The notes below the pieces were generated by a model that had not been told where the DNA came from, did not search any database, and saw only the letters and a program-made list of their open reading frames with translations. 30,610 nucleotides of DNA from Chloroflexi bacterium UBA4730 (GTDB lineage Bacteria; Chloroflexota; Limnocylindria; P2-11E), in contig DHJC01000088.1 of assembly GCA_002404155.1 (NCBI GenBank), positions 42,441 through 73,050 on the forward strand, read 5' to 3'. Shown here piece after piece: positions 15,996 to 21,531 of the stretch. Made by a program: the position numbers and the translations under genes. Numbering within the stretch: position 1 is the stretch's first letter; every line of letters begins with the position of its first letter.

Positions 15996-16024
15996 TTGGC
16001 CCGGCCGGACAGCAGGACGAGAAT
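15996..16024 (+). promoter_or_regulatory. Predicted promoter of the truncated cyclase, leaderless geometry
   Basis: TTGGCC at 15996-16001, a 17-nt spacer, GAGAAT at 16019-16024, then 6 nt (CCCTCC) to the GTG at 16031. It has the same spacing as the asd and CYTH promoters, although each hexamer is a weaker match to consensus. Confidence 0.5.
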
Positions 16025-16030
16025 CCCTCC

Positions 16031-16384
16031 GTGACCGCTACCTCCGCACACCTCTTTGTGGACCTCGCGGGCTACTCGAGGATGCTCGCCGAGCGCGGCG
16101 ATCGCGGGATCGTGAAGGTCATGGGGCCGTACGAACGGATCGTGCGCGCGGCTCTGCCGCGACGGCATGCCGAAGCCGACCACGTCGGCGACGGATTTCA
16201 CCTGGTTTTCTCGACCGCGAGCGAAGCAGTCACCACGGCGGTCGCGATCGCCGATGCGCCGCAGCGACACAACGTCCGGCATCCGGACGTGCCTCTCCCC
16301 GTCAGGTTCGCCATCGAGGCCGGCCAGGCCACCCGACGGAACGGCACGCTCGTGGGCAACGCCATCAACGTGGCAGCGCATCTC
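16031..16384 (+). pseudogene. Class III adenylate/guanylate cyclase-like gene, 3' truncated
   Basis: About 118 residues resemble the first two thirds of a class III nucleotidyl cyclase catalytic domain. The first metal-binding Asp is in LFVDLAGYSRML, the second in HVGDGFHLVF. VRFAIEAGQ corresponds to the usual strand with IGIHxG, and LVGNAINVAAHL corresponds to the N-x2-AAR region. In that last motif His replaces the usual transition-state Arg. Homology stops after codon 118 (CTC, ending at 16384). The frame then runs on to 16558 through DNA that is antisense to the neighbouring recombinase genes, so the tail has no cyclase character. The missing third of the domain was not found at the far end of the cassette (18044-18136 checked in three frames). 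The gene is therefore probably inactive. Confidence 0.7.
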
Positions 16385-16459
16385 CCAATACGTATTCGCC
16401 TCGTCAAAGGGATGTCCTCGCTTGCAGTGCGTTTGGTCGCTCCGCCAATGCTCCTTCAC
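16385..16459 (-). pseudogene. 5' fragment of a zinc-motif (CxxGH) protein coupled to the recombinase
   Basis: The GTG at 16459 overlaps the recombinase stop as GTGA. The first 25 codons encode a peptide with THCKRGHPFDEANTYW. That phrase is the usual beginning of small phage or HNH-endonuclease zinc modules (C-x2-GH ... then CxxC). The HNH protein upstream has a parallel motif, THCPSGHEYTPENGY. The second CxxC half should follow, but the frame runs instead into antisense cyclase sequence directly after the TGG codon (16385). It is therefore a truncated gene whose break coincides with the cyclase break. Confidence 0.6.
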
Positions 16460-17424
16460 TCCGACCGCCGCTCACGCTTGTCGGCATCATCGAAGTGCTT
16501 CTTCAGCTCGCGGCCCGTGATCTTCGTGTATCGCTTCGTGGTCTCGGGACTCGCGTGACCTGCAAGTTCCTGCGCGGCGAGCAAGCCGGCGTGCCGCGCC
16601 ACGATGGTGAGCCGGCCGTGCCTGAACCAATGTGGCGAGAACTCGTCGGGGAGGCCAGCGCGGAGCGCGAGCTGCTTCACGATGTGCTCGACCGTATTTG
16701 GGTGCAGTGGGTAGACGTCCTTCTTCGGCTTGGGTACGCCGGTCTTCGGATCGGGCACGTTGCGCACGGTCTGGCGCGAGATAAACAGGTACGGGCTGTC
16801 GTCCCGGCGGGTGTTCAGGTAGCGCTGCAGCCAATCGGCCGCGGCATCGGTGAGGAACGTCCCGCGGACCTTCTTGCCCTTGCCGATGACCTCGACCTCG
16901 CGATTCCTCAGGTTCACCCGGCGACGCGTGAGGCTACAGAACTCGGACAGCCGGCAGCCGGTGGCGAACAGCACCTCGAGAAGCGCACGGTCCCGCAGGG
17001 CGTGCTGCGAGTCCTTTGGGATCGCTGCGACGATCCGCTCGAAGTCCGCCGTGTCCATCCGGCGCGTGCCACGGTCGCCGACCTTCGCCAGCACCACCGT
17101 GTCCGGCGCAGGCAGCTTCAGATCGAGCACCGTCACGCCGTGCCGGAGCATCCCGCGGACGGCCGAGCCGAACAAGTTGCGCGTGGCCAGGGACAGCTTC
17201 TTGCCGTTCGGCCCATTGCGCGTGGCCAGTCGGACCTGGAACGCGGTCAGCAGCTCGCGCTCGAGCTTGGTCGCCGACGCCGTCGGCGGCACGCCCTTCG
17301 TCGCCGCGAACTCGATGAACTCGTCGAGGTACGCGCCGTAGCCTTCGAGCGTTCGATCGGACCGTCCCTTGAGCACCAAGTGCTGCAGATAGGCGTCCTT
17401 GAGCTGCGCGAGGGTGGTCGTCAC
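16456..17424 (-). CDS. Tyrosine recombinase / phage-type integrase
   Basis: A 322-residue site-specific recombinase. Residues 1-100 form the SAM-like core-binding domain (LKDAYLQHLVLKGRSDRTLEGY). The catalytic domain carries the complete active site: R158 in ATGCRLSEF, K184 in GKGKKVR, H265-x2-R268 in HWFRHG, H290 in LAGHASPE and the nucleophile Y299 in TTKRYTKI. All six key residues are in place, so the enzyme should be active. It differs from a host XerC/XerD in having an insert (about 215-240, with PDPKTGVPKPKKD). GTG start, 4 nt after the HNH stop. The stop overlaps the zinc fragment as GTGA. The TAGATT element 6 nt before the start could also drive it independently. Confidence 0.92.
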   Translation of the reverse strand: MTTTLAQLKDAYLQHLVLKGRSDRTLEGYGAYLDEFIEFAATKGVPPTASATKLERELLTAFQVRLATRNGPNGKKLSLATRNLFGSAVRGMLRHGVTVLDLKLPAPDTVVLAKVGDRGTRRMDTADFERIVAAIPKDSQHALRDRALLEVLFATGCRLSEFCSLTRRRVNLRNREVEVIGKGKKVRGTFLTDAAADWLQRYLNTRRDDSPYLFISRQTVRNVPDPKTGVPKPKKDVYPLHPNTVEHIVKQLALRAGLPDEFSPHWFRHGRLTIVARHAGLLAAQELAGHASPETTKRYTKITGRELKKHFDDADKRERRSE

Positions 17425-17428
17425 TTCC

Positions 17429-18025
17429 CTAATCTAGTTGATAATCGCTCTTGGACACAAGTACGCGGAAGCCCTCAGGCAGTCGGGGCCGGCCTCGCTG
17501 CCTCTTCCCCGTCCTGCCGATCGCGCGCCCGAAGCAGGTCAGACAGATCGGCACGGGCACGTCTGACGCGTCGCGCGCCATCCCCGCGGCCCACGCACCG
17601 CACGAGCACCGTTGACCGACGAACGGCGGCAGGACGGCCGGCATGACTGCGGGCTCGGCGTTCAGATAGGCGGCCGCCGTCCGGAGCAACGCCGAATCGT
17701 CGCGGAACGAGCCGAGGCCGTTGTTGCAGCGCGAGCAGAGCAGACCGCGAATGACGCCGGTGGCGTGATCGTGGTCCGCGGCGAGCGCGAGCTCCCCCGA
17801 CGCAGGGGTGTGGCAGATCGCGCAACGGCCGCTCTGGCGCTCGAGAATCGCGGTGTAGGCATCGAGCGACAGCCCGTACAGCTTCTCGCGGAACTTGCGG
17901 CGACCACGCTCGACCGCGCACGCACGGCACTGACGGTTGCCCGTCGTCGGGTTCACGTAGCCGTTCTCTGGGGTGTATTCGTGTCCAGACGGGCAATGCG
18001 TCGTGTAACGGCGCGGCGATGGCAC
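17429..18025 (-). CDS. HNH endonuclease of the recombination endonuclease VII type
   Basis: A 198-residue protein with three zinc-like modules. N-terminal: C11-x2-G-H15 with C33-x2-C36. Central: the endonuclease VII core with C68-x2-C71, the catalytic DHDH (84-87) in AADHDHATG, and C97-x2-C100 followed by N101 in LCSRCNNGLGSF. C-terminal: C140, C142 and C161-x2-C164. T4 endonuclease VII resolves Holliday junctions, and related phage HNH proteins cut mismatched or branched DNA. Here it sits directly upstream of a tyrosine recombinase, with a 4-nt gap. The GTG at 18025 is preferred because TACGTT lies 7 nt upstream and the protein starts just before the zinc motif. A GTG at 18043 would add six residues. 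Confidence 0.85.
   Translation of the reverse strand: MPSPRRYTTHCPSGHEYTPENGYVNPTTGNRQCRACAVERGRRKFREKLYGLSLDAYTAILERQSGRCAICHTPASGELALAADHDHATGVIRGLLCSRCNNGLGSFRDDSALLRTAAAYLNAEPAVMPAVLPPFVGQRCSCGAWAAGMARDASDVPVPICLTCFGRAIGRTGKRQRGRPRLPEGFRVLVSKSDYQLD
17431..17436 (-). promoter_or_regulatory. Predicted -10 element of the recombinase
   Basis: TAGATT on the minus strand, 6 nt before the GTG at 17424. It lies inside the final codons of the HNH gene. A weak -35 (TTGTGT, 17460-17455) sits 18 nt upstream. The 10-mer CAACTAGATT around it recurs exactly at 19115-19106 on the same strand. Confidence 0.45.
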
Positions 18026-18032
18026 GCCAAGA

Positions 18033-18038
18033 AACGTA
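18033..18038 (-). promoter_or_regulatory. Possible -10 element of the HNH gene
   Basis: TACGTT on the minus strand, 7 nt before the GTG at 18025, one base farther than in the other leaderless-type starts. I see no convincing -35 element. The 93-nt gap 18044-18136 beyond it holds no further gene or clear terminator. Confidence 0.3.
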
Positions 18039-18136
18039 TCCACGGTCGCGCGTCGGTGCTTTGGGACGTCTCTCCTACACGTTATCCGCTACGTTGAGCA
18101 CGAGCGACGCATTACCACGAGAGGTTCGTGCGTCGG

Positions 18137-19099
18137 TCACAGCTTCAACTCCCACGTCTCGCCGACGAGATCCTTGCCGAAGCTGTGATGGCTGTCCTCC
18201 GCGATGAGCTCGAAGCCGGCCTCTTCATAGATGTGGCGCGCCGCTCGGAGCACGCTGTTGGTCCATAGCCGCAGCTTCTTGTAGCCCGCGTCACGACTGA
18301 ACCTCACACATTCGTCCACGAGGCGCGCGCCGATCCCGAGACTGCGCGCGCTCGGCTCGACGAGCAGTAATCGCAGCTTCGCGACGGTCGCCGACTGCTT
18401 CACCGCGAAGACACACCCGACGTTCTCGCCGTCGCGCTCGGCGATCCAGCAGCGCTCGCGTTTCGCATCGAAGTGTTCGACGAATTTCCCCACGATGCCG
18501 GCGACGAGGCCCTCGAACTCCTCGTTCCAGCCGTACTCCTCGGCGTAGAGCGCCCCGTGACGCTGGACAACCCAGCCGTAGTCTCCGGACCGCGGAGCGC
18601 GCAGCACGTAGCCGCCGCCCGTCGCCGGCCGCGGCTCGCCCAGGAGCCGCTCGACGGTGCCCATGGCTCCGACGAGCCGCTCTTGGTCCGGGACGGCGAG
18701 GCGCGCGAGCTGCGTGCCAATGTCCTCCCGCGATCGGGCGTCCAGCGAGGCGAACACGGTCCTCCCCCGCTTCGTGAGCCGCAGCTCGCTCCGGCGGGCG
18801 TCCTCGGCCGACGGGCGGCGCTCGATGAGCCCGCGCCGGCGGAACGTCGCGAGGATCCGGCTGAGGTAGCCCGCGTCGAGGCCCAGCTCCTTCGTCAGCT
18901 CGGCCGCGATGGCGTGCTCGCGATTCGCGACCTCGTAGAGCACTCGCGCCTCGGTCAGGGAGAACGGGCTCTCAAGGTACCCATCCCGCAGGAGCCCGAC
19001 CTGGCGCGTGTAGAAGCGGCTGAACCGCCGGACGTCTGCGACGCGGCGATCGAAGCCCCCACCGGGCCTGGGATGGGCTATCGCGGGATGCTTGCCGAT
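18137..19099 (-). CDS. MarR-type regulator fused to a GNAT acetyltransferase; start codon uncertain
   Basis: The protein is a winged-helix MarR domain followed by a GNAT acetyltransferase. The HTH part reads SPFSLTEARVLYEVA, AAELTKELGLDAGYLSRIL and GLIERRPSAEDARRS. The GNAT part (about the last 160 residues) has AEEYGWNEEFEGLVAGI, LLLVEPSARSLGIGARLV (acetyl-CoA loop) and HIYEEAGFELIAEDSH. Such fusions are common in actinobacteria and Chloroflexota; their ligands are mostly unknown. The first canonical start is GTG at 18943, but it would cut off the first MarR helix. Clear family sequence (DVRRFSRFYTRQVGLL) is encoded upstream in the same frame, which is open back to the glutaredoxin TAG at 19111. 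No ATG, GTG or TTG lies there. The start shown is the in-frame ATC at 19099, exactly 6 nt after TAGATT. A frameshift near the N-terminus is the alternative. Confidence 0.75.
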   Translation of the reverse strand: MGKHPAIAHPRPGGGFDRRVADVRRFSRFYTRQVGLLRDGYLESPFSLTEARVLYEVANREHAIAAELTKELGLDAGYLSRILATFRRRGLIERRPSAEDARRSELRLTKRGRTVFASLDARSREDIGTQLARLAVPDQERLVGAMGTVERLLGEPRPATGGGYVLRAPRSGDYGWVVQRHGALYAEEYGWNEEFEGLVAGIVGKFVEHFDAKRERCWIAERDGENVGCVFAVKQSATVAKLRLLLVEPSARSLGIGARLVDECVRFSRDAGYKKLRLWTNSVLRAARHIYEEAGFELIAEDSHHSFGKDLVGETWELKL

Positions 19100-19105
19100 G
19101 TCAAC

Positions 19106-19111
19106 AATCTA
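19106..19111 (-). promoter_or_regulatory. Possible -10 element and operator before MarR-GNAT
   Basis: TAGATT on the minus strand overlaps the glutaredoxin stop codon. TTGACA boxes flank it on the same strand at 19125-19120 and 19104-19099. The pair of TTGACA boxes around a near-palindromic CTAG centre looks like a MarR-type autoregulatory site. The TTGACA-TAGATT distance (8 nt) is too short for a standard -35/-10 pair. Confidence 0.4.
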
Positions 19112-19447
19112 GTTGCCTCTGTCAAGCGTTGGGTTAGGCAACGGCGCGACCTTCAGGAGCCAGGCGGCGATCTCGCGGTCCGCGAGGCCGGCCGCGTCGA
19201 GCTCGGCCTCCCCGACGGCGAGGACCGGGATGCGAACGACATACTGGAGCTCGAGCGCCGGATCGGTGGCGATGTCGACGCGCTCGATGGCCAGCGGCCG
19301 ATCGAGGCCGATGCGCCGCAGCGCGCGGTGGGACTCCTCGCAGAGGTGGCAGCCGGCGCGCTCGTACAGCGTCACGACCACCGGCGGCGCACGGTGCGTG
19401 CGGAGACGCACGAGCGCGAGGCCGCGCCGAAGGTTCCCGCGGAGCAC
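19109..19447 (-). CDS. Glutaredoxin-like thioredoxin-fold protein (DUF836 type)
   Basis: A 112-residue protein with a thioredoxin fold. After a ~22-residue N-terminal stretch it reads VVVTLYERAGCHLCEESHRAL, the first strand and the C-x2-C redox motif (CHLC). Then come ERVDIATDPAL and the cis-proline region VVRIPVLAVGEAEL, as in the DUF836/glutaredoxin-like group. A role in thiol-disulfide exchange is inferred. GTG at 19447 is chosen because GACAAT lies exactly 6 nt upstream; GTG at 19411 would give a more typical 100-residue protein. Its start faces the sulfurtransferase start across only 15 bp. Its TAG stop is followed, in the same frame, by the MarR-GNAT reading frame. Confidence 0.78.
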   Translation of the reverse strand: MLRGNLRRGLALVRLRTHRAPPVVVTLYERAGCHLCEESHRALRRIGLDRPLAIERVDIATDPALELQYVVRIPVLAVGEAELDAAGLADREIAAWLLKVAPLPNPTLDRGN

Positions 19448-19450
19448 CGC

Positions 19451-19459
19451 TAGATTGTC
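19451..19459. promoter_or_regulatory. Face-to-face -10 elements of a 15-bp divergent promoter
   Basis: The plus strand carries TAGATT at 19451-19456, 6 nt before the GTG at 19463. The minus strand carries GACAAT at 19459-19454, 6 nt before the GTG at 19447. The two hexamers share four base pairs. No Shine-Dalgarno sequence fits on either side. Recognisable -35 elements are missing or lie inside the opposite gene. Confidence 0.6.
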
Positions 19460-19462
19460 GCG

Positions 19463-20317
19463 GTGAGCCCATTCGCGCGTCCCGACCTCTTCTGGTCCAC
19501 GGAGCAGGTCGCCGCTCGGCTACGGGACCCGAAGGTGCGGGTCGTCGACTGTCGCTACAGCGTCGACGCCGAGGCCCGCACGGAGCACCTGAAGGCCCAC
19601 CTACCCGGTGCGGTCCACATCGACTGGAGCCGCGATATCACCGCTCCCCCACCCGCCTCGGGCCATCCGGCGTCCATGCTTCAGGAGCCGGCTGACTTCG
19701 CGGCGACGATGGCGCGATTCGGGATCGGCGACGACACGTTCGTCATCGGCTACGACGCCGAAGGCGGCCACCACGCCGCGCGCCTCTGGCTCGCGCTCCG
19801 TCGGTACGGCCACGACGCGATGGCGGTGATGGAGGGCGGGATCCAGAAGTGGCTGCGCGAGGGCCGCCCGGTCGAGGCCGGCGAGGTGAGGGTTAAGCCG
19901 GCGACGCTCACGCCACGTCCCCGCGACGGCGTCGTCGCGACGAAGGACGAGGTCCTCACAGCCGTGCGCACCGCCGATCCGTGGCTCCTCGATGTCCGTC
20001 GCGACGGCGAGTACACCGGCACCGAGCTACGCGCGAAGCACGGGGGACATATCCCGGGCGCGGTCAACCTGCTGTGGAAGGACGCGCTGCACGACGACTG
20101 GATGCTGAAGGACCCCGAGGAGCTCGAGCAGATGTACATCGACGCCGGCTTCGGGCCGGAGACCGCGACCATCACCTACTGCCAGGCGGGCGTCCGCGCG
20201 GCGTTCACGCATCTGGTGCTTACAGCGCTCGGGCACGAGGACGTTCGCACGTATGACGGCTCGTGGGAGGAATGGGGCAACCGCGACGACGTGCCGATCG
20301 TGGTGGGGCGGAGCTAG
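19463..20317 (+). CDS. Thiosulfate/3-mercaptopyruvate sulfurtransferase (two rhodanese domains)
   Basis: A 284-residue tandem rhodanese. The N-terminal domain (about 1-140) has RVVDCRYSVDAEA and HLPGAVHIDWSRDITAP. Its active-site position is occupied by YDAEGGHHAARLW, so it is catalytically silent, as in all SseA/rhodanese pairs. The C-terminal domain has WLLDVRRDGEYTG, GHIPGAVNLLWKDAL and the persulfide-forming Cys240 in ITYCQAGVRAAF. It transfers sulfane sulfur from thiosulfate or 3-mercaptopyruvate to cyanide or thiols. The active-site loop CQAGVR resembles thiosulfate-type CRxGxR/CQxGxR loops more than the mercaptopyruvate CGSGVT loop. GTG start; the stop overlaps the convergent MFS stop by 4 bp. 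Confidence 0.9.
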   Translation: MSPFARPDLFWSTEQVAARLRDPKVRVVDCRYSVDAEARTEHLKAHLPGAVHIDWSRDITAPPPASGHPASMLQEPADFAATMARFGIGDDTFVIGYDAEGGHHAARLWLALRRYGHDAMAVMEGGIQKWLREGRPVEAGEVRVKPATLTPRPRDGVVATKDEVLTAVRTADPWLLDVRRDGEYTGTELRAKHGGHIPGAVNLLWKDALHDDWMLKDPEELEQMYIDAGFGPETATITYCQAGVRAAFTHLVLTALGHEDVRTYDGSWEEWGNRDDVPIVVGRS

Positions 20318-21531
20318 ACCCGCTCGGTCGAGGGCACCATCGCGAAGGTGAGCCCGGCCGCGGCGAGCGCGAAGCCGACGGCGACCGCAAGCGCGAACGG
20401 CGTCGAGATCGCGAGCAAGGGCCCGGAGAGCGCCGAGCCCACGGGGATGCCCGAGTAGTTCAGGTGCATCGACACTGCGAACGCGCGGCCGAACCACGCG
20501 GGATCGGTCACCCGCTGCCGCAGCGAGAAGAGCGCAACGTCCATGACCGAGCTCCCGGCACCGATGAGTATCACACCGATGACCAGCGCGCCGAGGGTCT
20601 GCGCGACGGCGACGGCGGCGAAGCCGGCGCCGATCCCGAGGATGCCGAGGCAGAGCATCGGCCGCTCGCGCCCGGCGCTCCCGAGCTTGCCGGCGCTCAA
20701 GCCGACGCCCACGCCGACGATGCCCATGACCGCCCACAACGCGCCAACCAGCGAGGCGTCGGCATGCAGCCGCTCGAACACGACGACCGGTAGGCCGACG
20801 AGGAGGATCCCCTGGCCCAGGTTCACGACCGACATCCCGACCGCGAGTCCGCGGAGCGTGCGGTTCCGCAGCACGTACACCACGCCCGCGCGCGCCTCGG
20901 TCCAGAGGTCGGCGCGGTCGGCGCGGTCCGACCGTACGTCGCGGACGCCTACGAGGGTCGCCGCGCCCGCGACGAACACGACCGCGGTCGCCGCGATGGC
21001 AGCCTCGGGCGAGTAGAACGCGACGATCGCACCGGCGAGCGGCGGCCCGAGCACCGTGGTGATCATGTAGAACATCGAGTCCACCGCGTTCGCTCGATCC
21101 CACAGGTACGACGGGATGACGAGCGGGAACAACGAGCGTGAGCCACTCGTTCCGAGCGGGTTCATGAGCGAGCTGAACACGACGAGCGCGAGGATCGCCG
21201 GCAGTGGCGCATGGAGGTTCGCCAGTACGACGATGCCTGCCAGCGCGATGGCCGACGCCGCATAGTCGGAGACCATCAGGCGCACCCGGCCGTAGCGGTC
21301 GAGGAGCGCCCCGGCGAGCGGGCTCACGAGCACGCCCGGGGCGATCGCGAGGAACACGCTGATGCCGGCGAGCGACGCCGACCCGTAGCGCTGGAGGACG
21401 AAGAGGACGAGCGCGAGCTGCCACATCGAGGCGCCGGCACGCACGAGGAGCGTGGCGATCGCGAGACGCGGAAACCCTCGGACGTGAAGAAGGGCGCGGT
21501 AGCTCGTGACCGGCTCGGCCGTCGCCGCCAC
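20314..21531 (-). CDS. MFS transporter, efflux-like
   Basis: A 405-residue major facilitator with about twelve spans. It matches the MFS_3/enterobactin-exporter-like group: FPRLAIATLLVRAGASMWQLAL at the first span, SPLAGALLDRYGRVRLMVSDY for loop 2-3, and GSRSLFPLVIPSYLWDRANAVDS between spans 4 and 5. Loops around NRTLRGLAVGMSVVNLGQGI open the second half. Members are drug or siderophore exporters, often without known substrate. GTG start overlaps the hflX stop by one base, so it is the last gene of the leftward operon. The stop overlaps the convergent sulfurtransferase stop within the palindrome CTAG. No terminator hairpin fits between the two genes. Confidence 0.86.
   Translation of the reverse strand: MAATAEPVTSYRALLHVRGFPRLAIATLLVRAGASMWQLALVLFVLQRYGSASLAGISVFLAIAPGVLVSPLAGALLDRYGRVRLMVSDYAASAIALAGIVVLANLHAPLPAILALVVFSSLMNPLGTSGSRSLFPLVIPSYLWDRANAVDSMFYMITTVLGPPLAGAIVAFYSPEAAIAATAVVFVAGAATLVGVRDVRSDRADRADLWTEARAGVVYVLRNRTLRGLAVGMSVVNLGQGILLVGLPVVVFERLHADASLVGALWAVMGIVGVGVGLSAGKLGSAGRERPMLCLGILGIGAGFAAVAVAQTLGALVIGVILIGAGSSVMDVALFSLRQRVTDPAWFGRAFAVSMHLNYSGIPVGSALSGPLLAISTPFALAVAVGFALAAAGLTFAMVPSTERV

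Larger units (their letters stand above)
16385..18043 (-). mobile_element. Small integrated cassette: endonuclease VII-type HNH, tyrosine recombinase, zinc-motif fragment
   Basis: Three leftward, tightly coupled genes of phage or mobile-element character occupy this stretch. The left edge is sharp: a chromosomal cyclase gene is homologous to its family up to 16384, and a recognisable zinc-motif peptide begins, read leftwards, up to 16385. The right edge is not defined; it lies somewhere between 18025 and the MarR-GNAT stop at 18137. I compared the two ends by eye and found no direct repeat that would mark attL/attR, so this is best called a decayed or partial element. Confidence 0.55.

Noticed and set aside
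16385..16558. Continuation of the cyclase frame to the TGA at 16558
   Set aside because: After 16384 the translation is antisense to the zinc fragment and the recombinase end and shows no cyclase features; treated as read-through tail of a truncated gene.
18044..18136. Possible 3' remainder of the cyclase at the far end of the cassette
   Set aside because: All three plus-strand frames were read; none resembles the end of a class III cyclase.
16370..18136. attL/attR direct repeats bounding the cassette
   Set aside because: Only short chance similarities were seen by eye (such as ACGTAT); no repeat long enough to support attachment sites.
19099..19125. TTGACA (19125-19120) and TAGATT (19111-19106) as a normal -35/-10 pair
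   Set aside because: The spacing is 8 nt, far from the 16-18 nt needed; the TTGACA boxes may instead be regulator half-sites.
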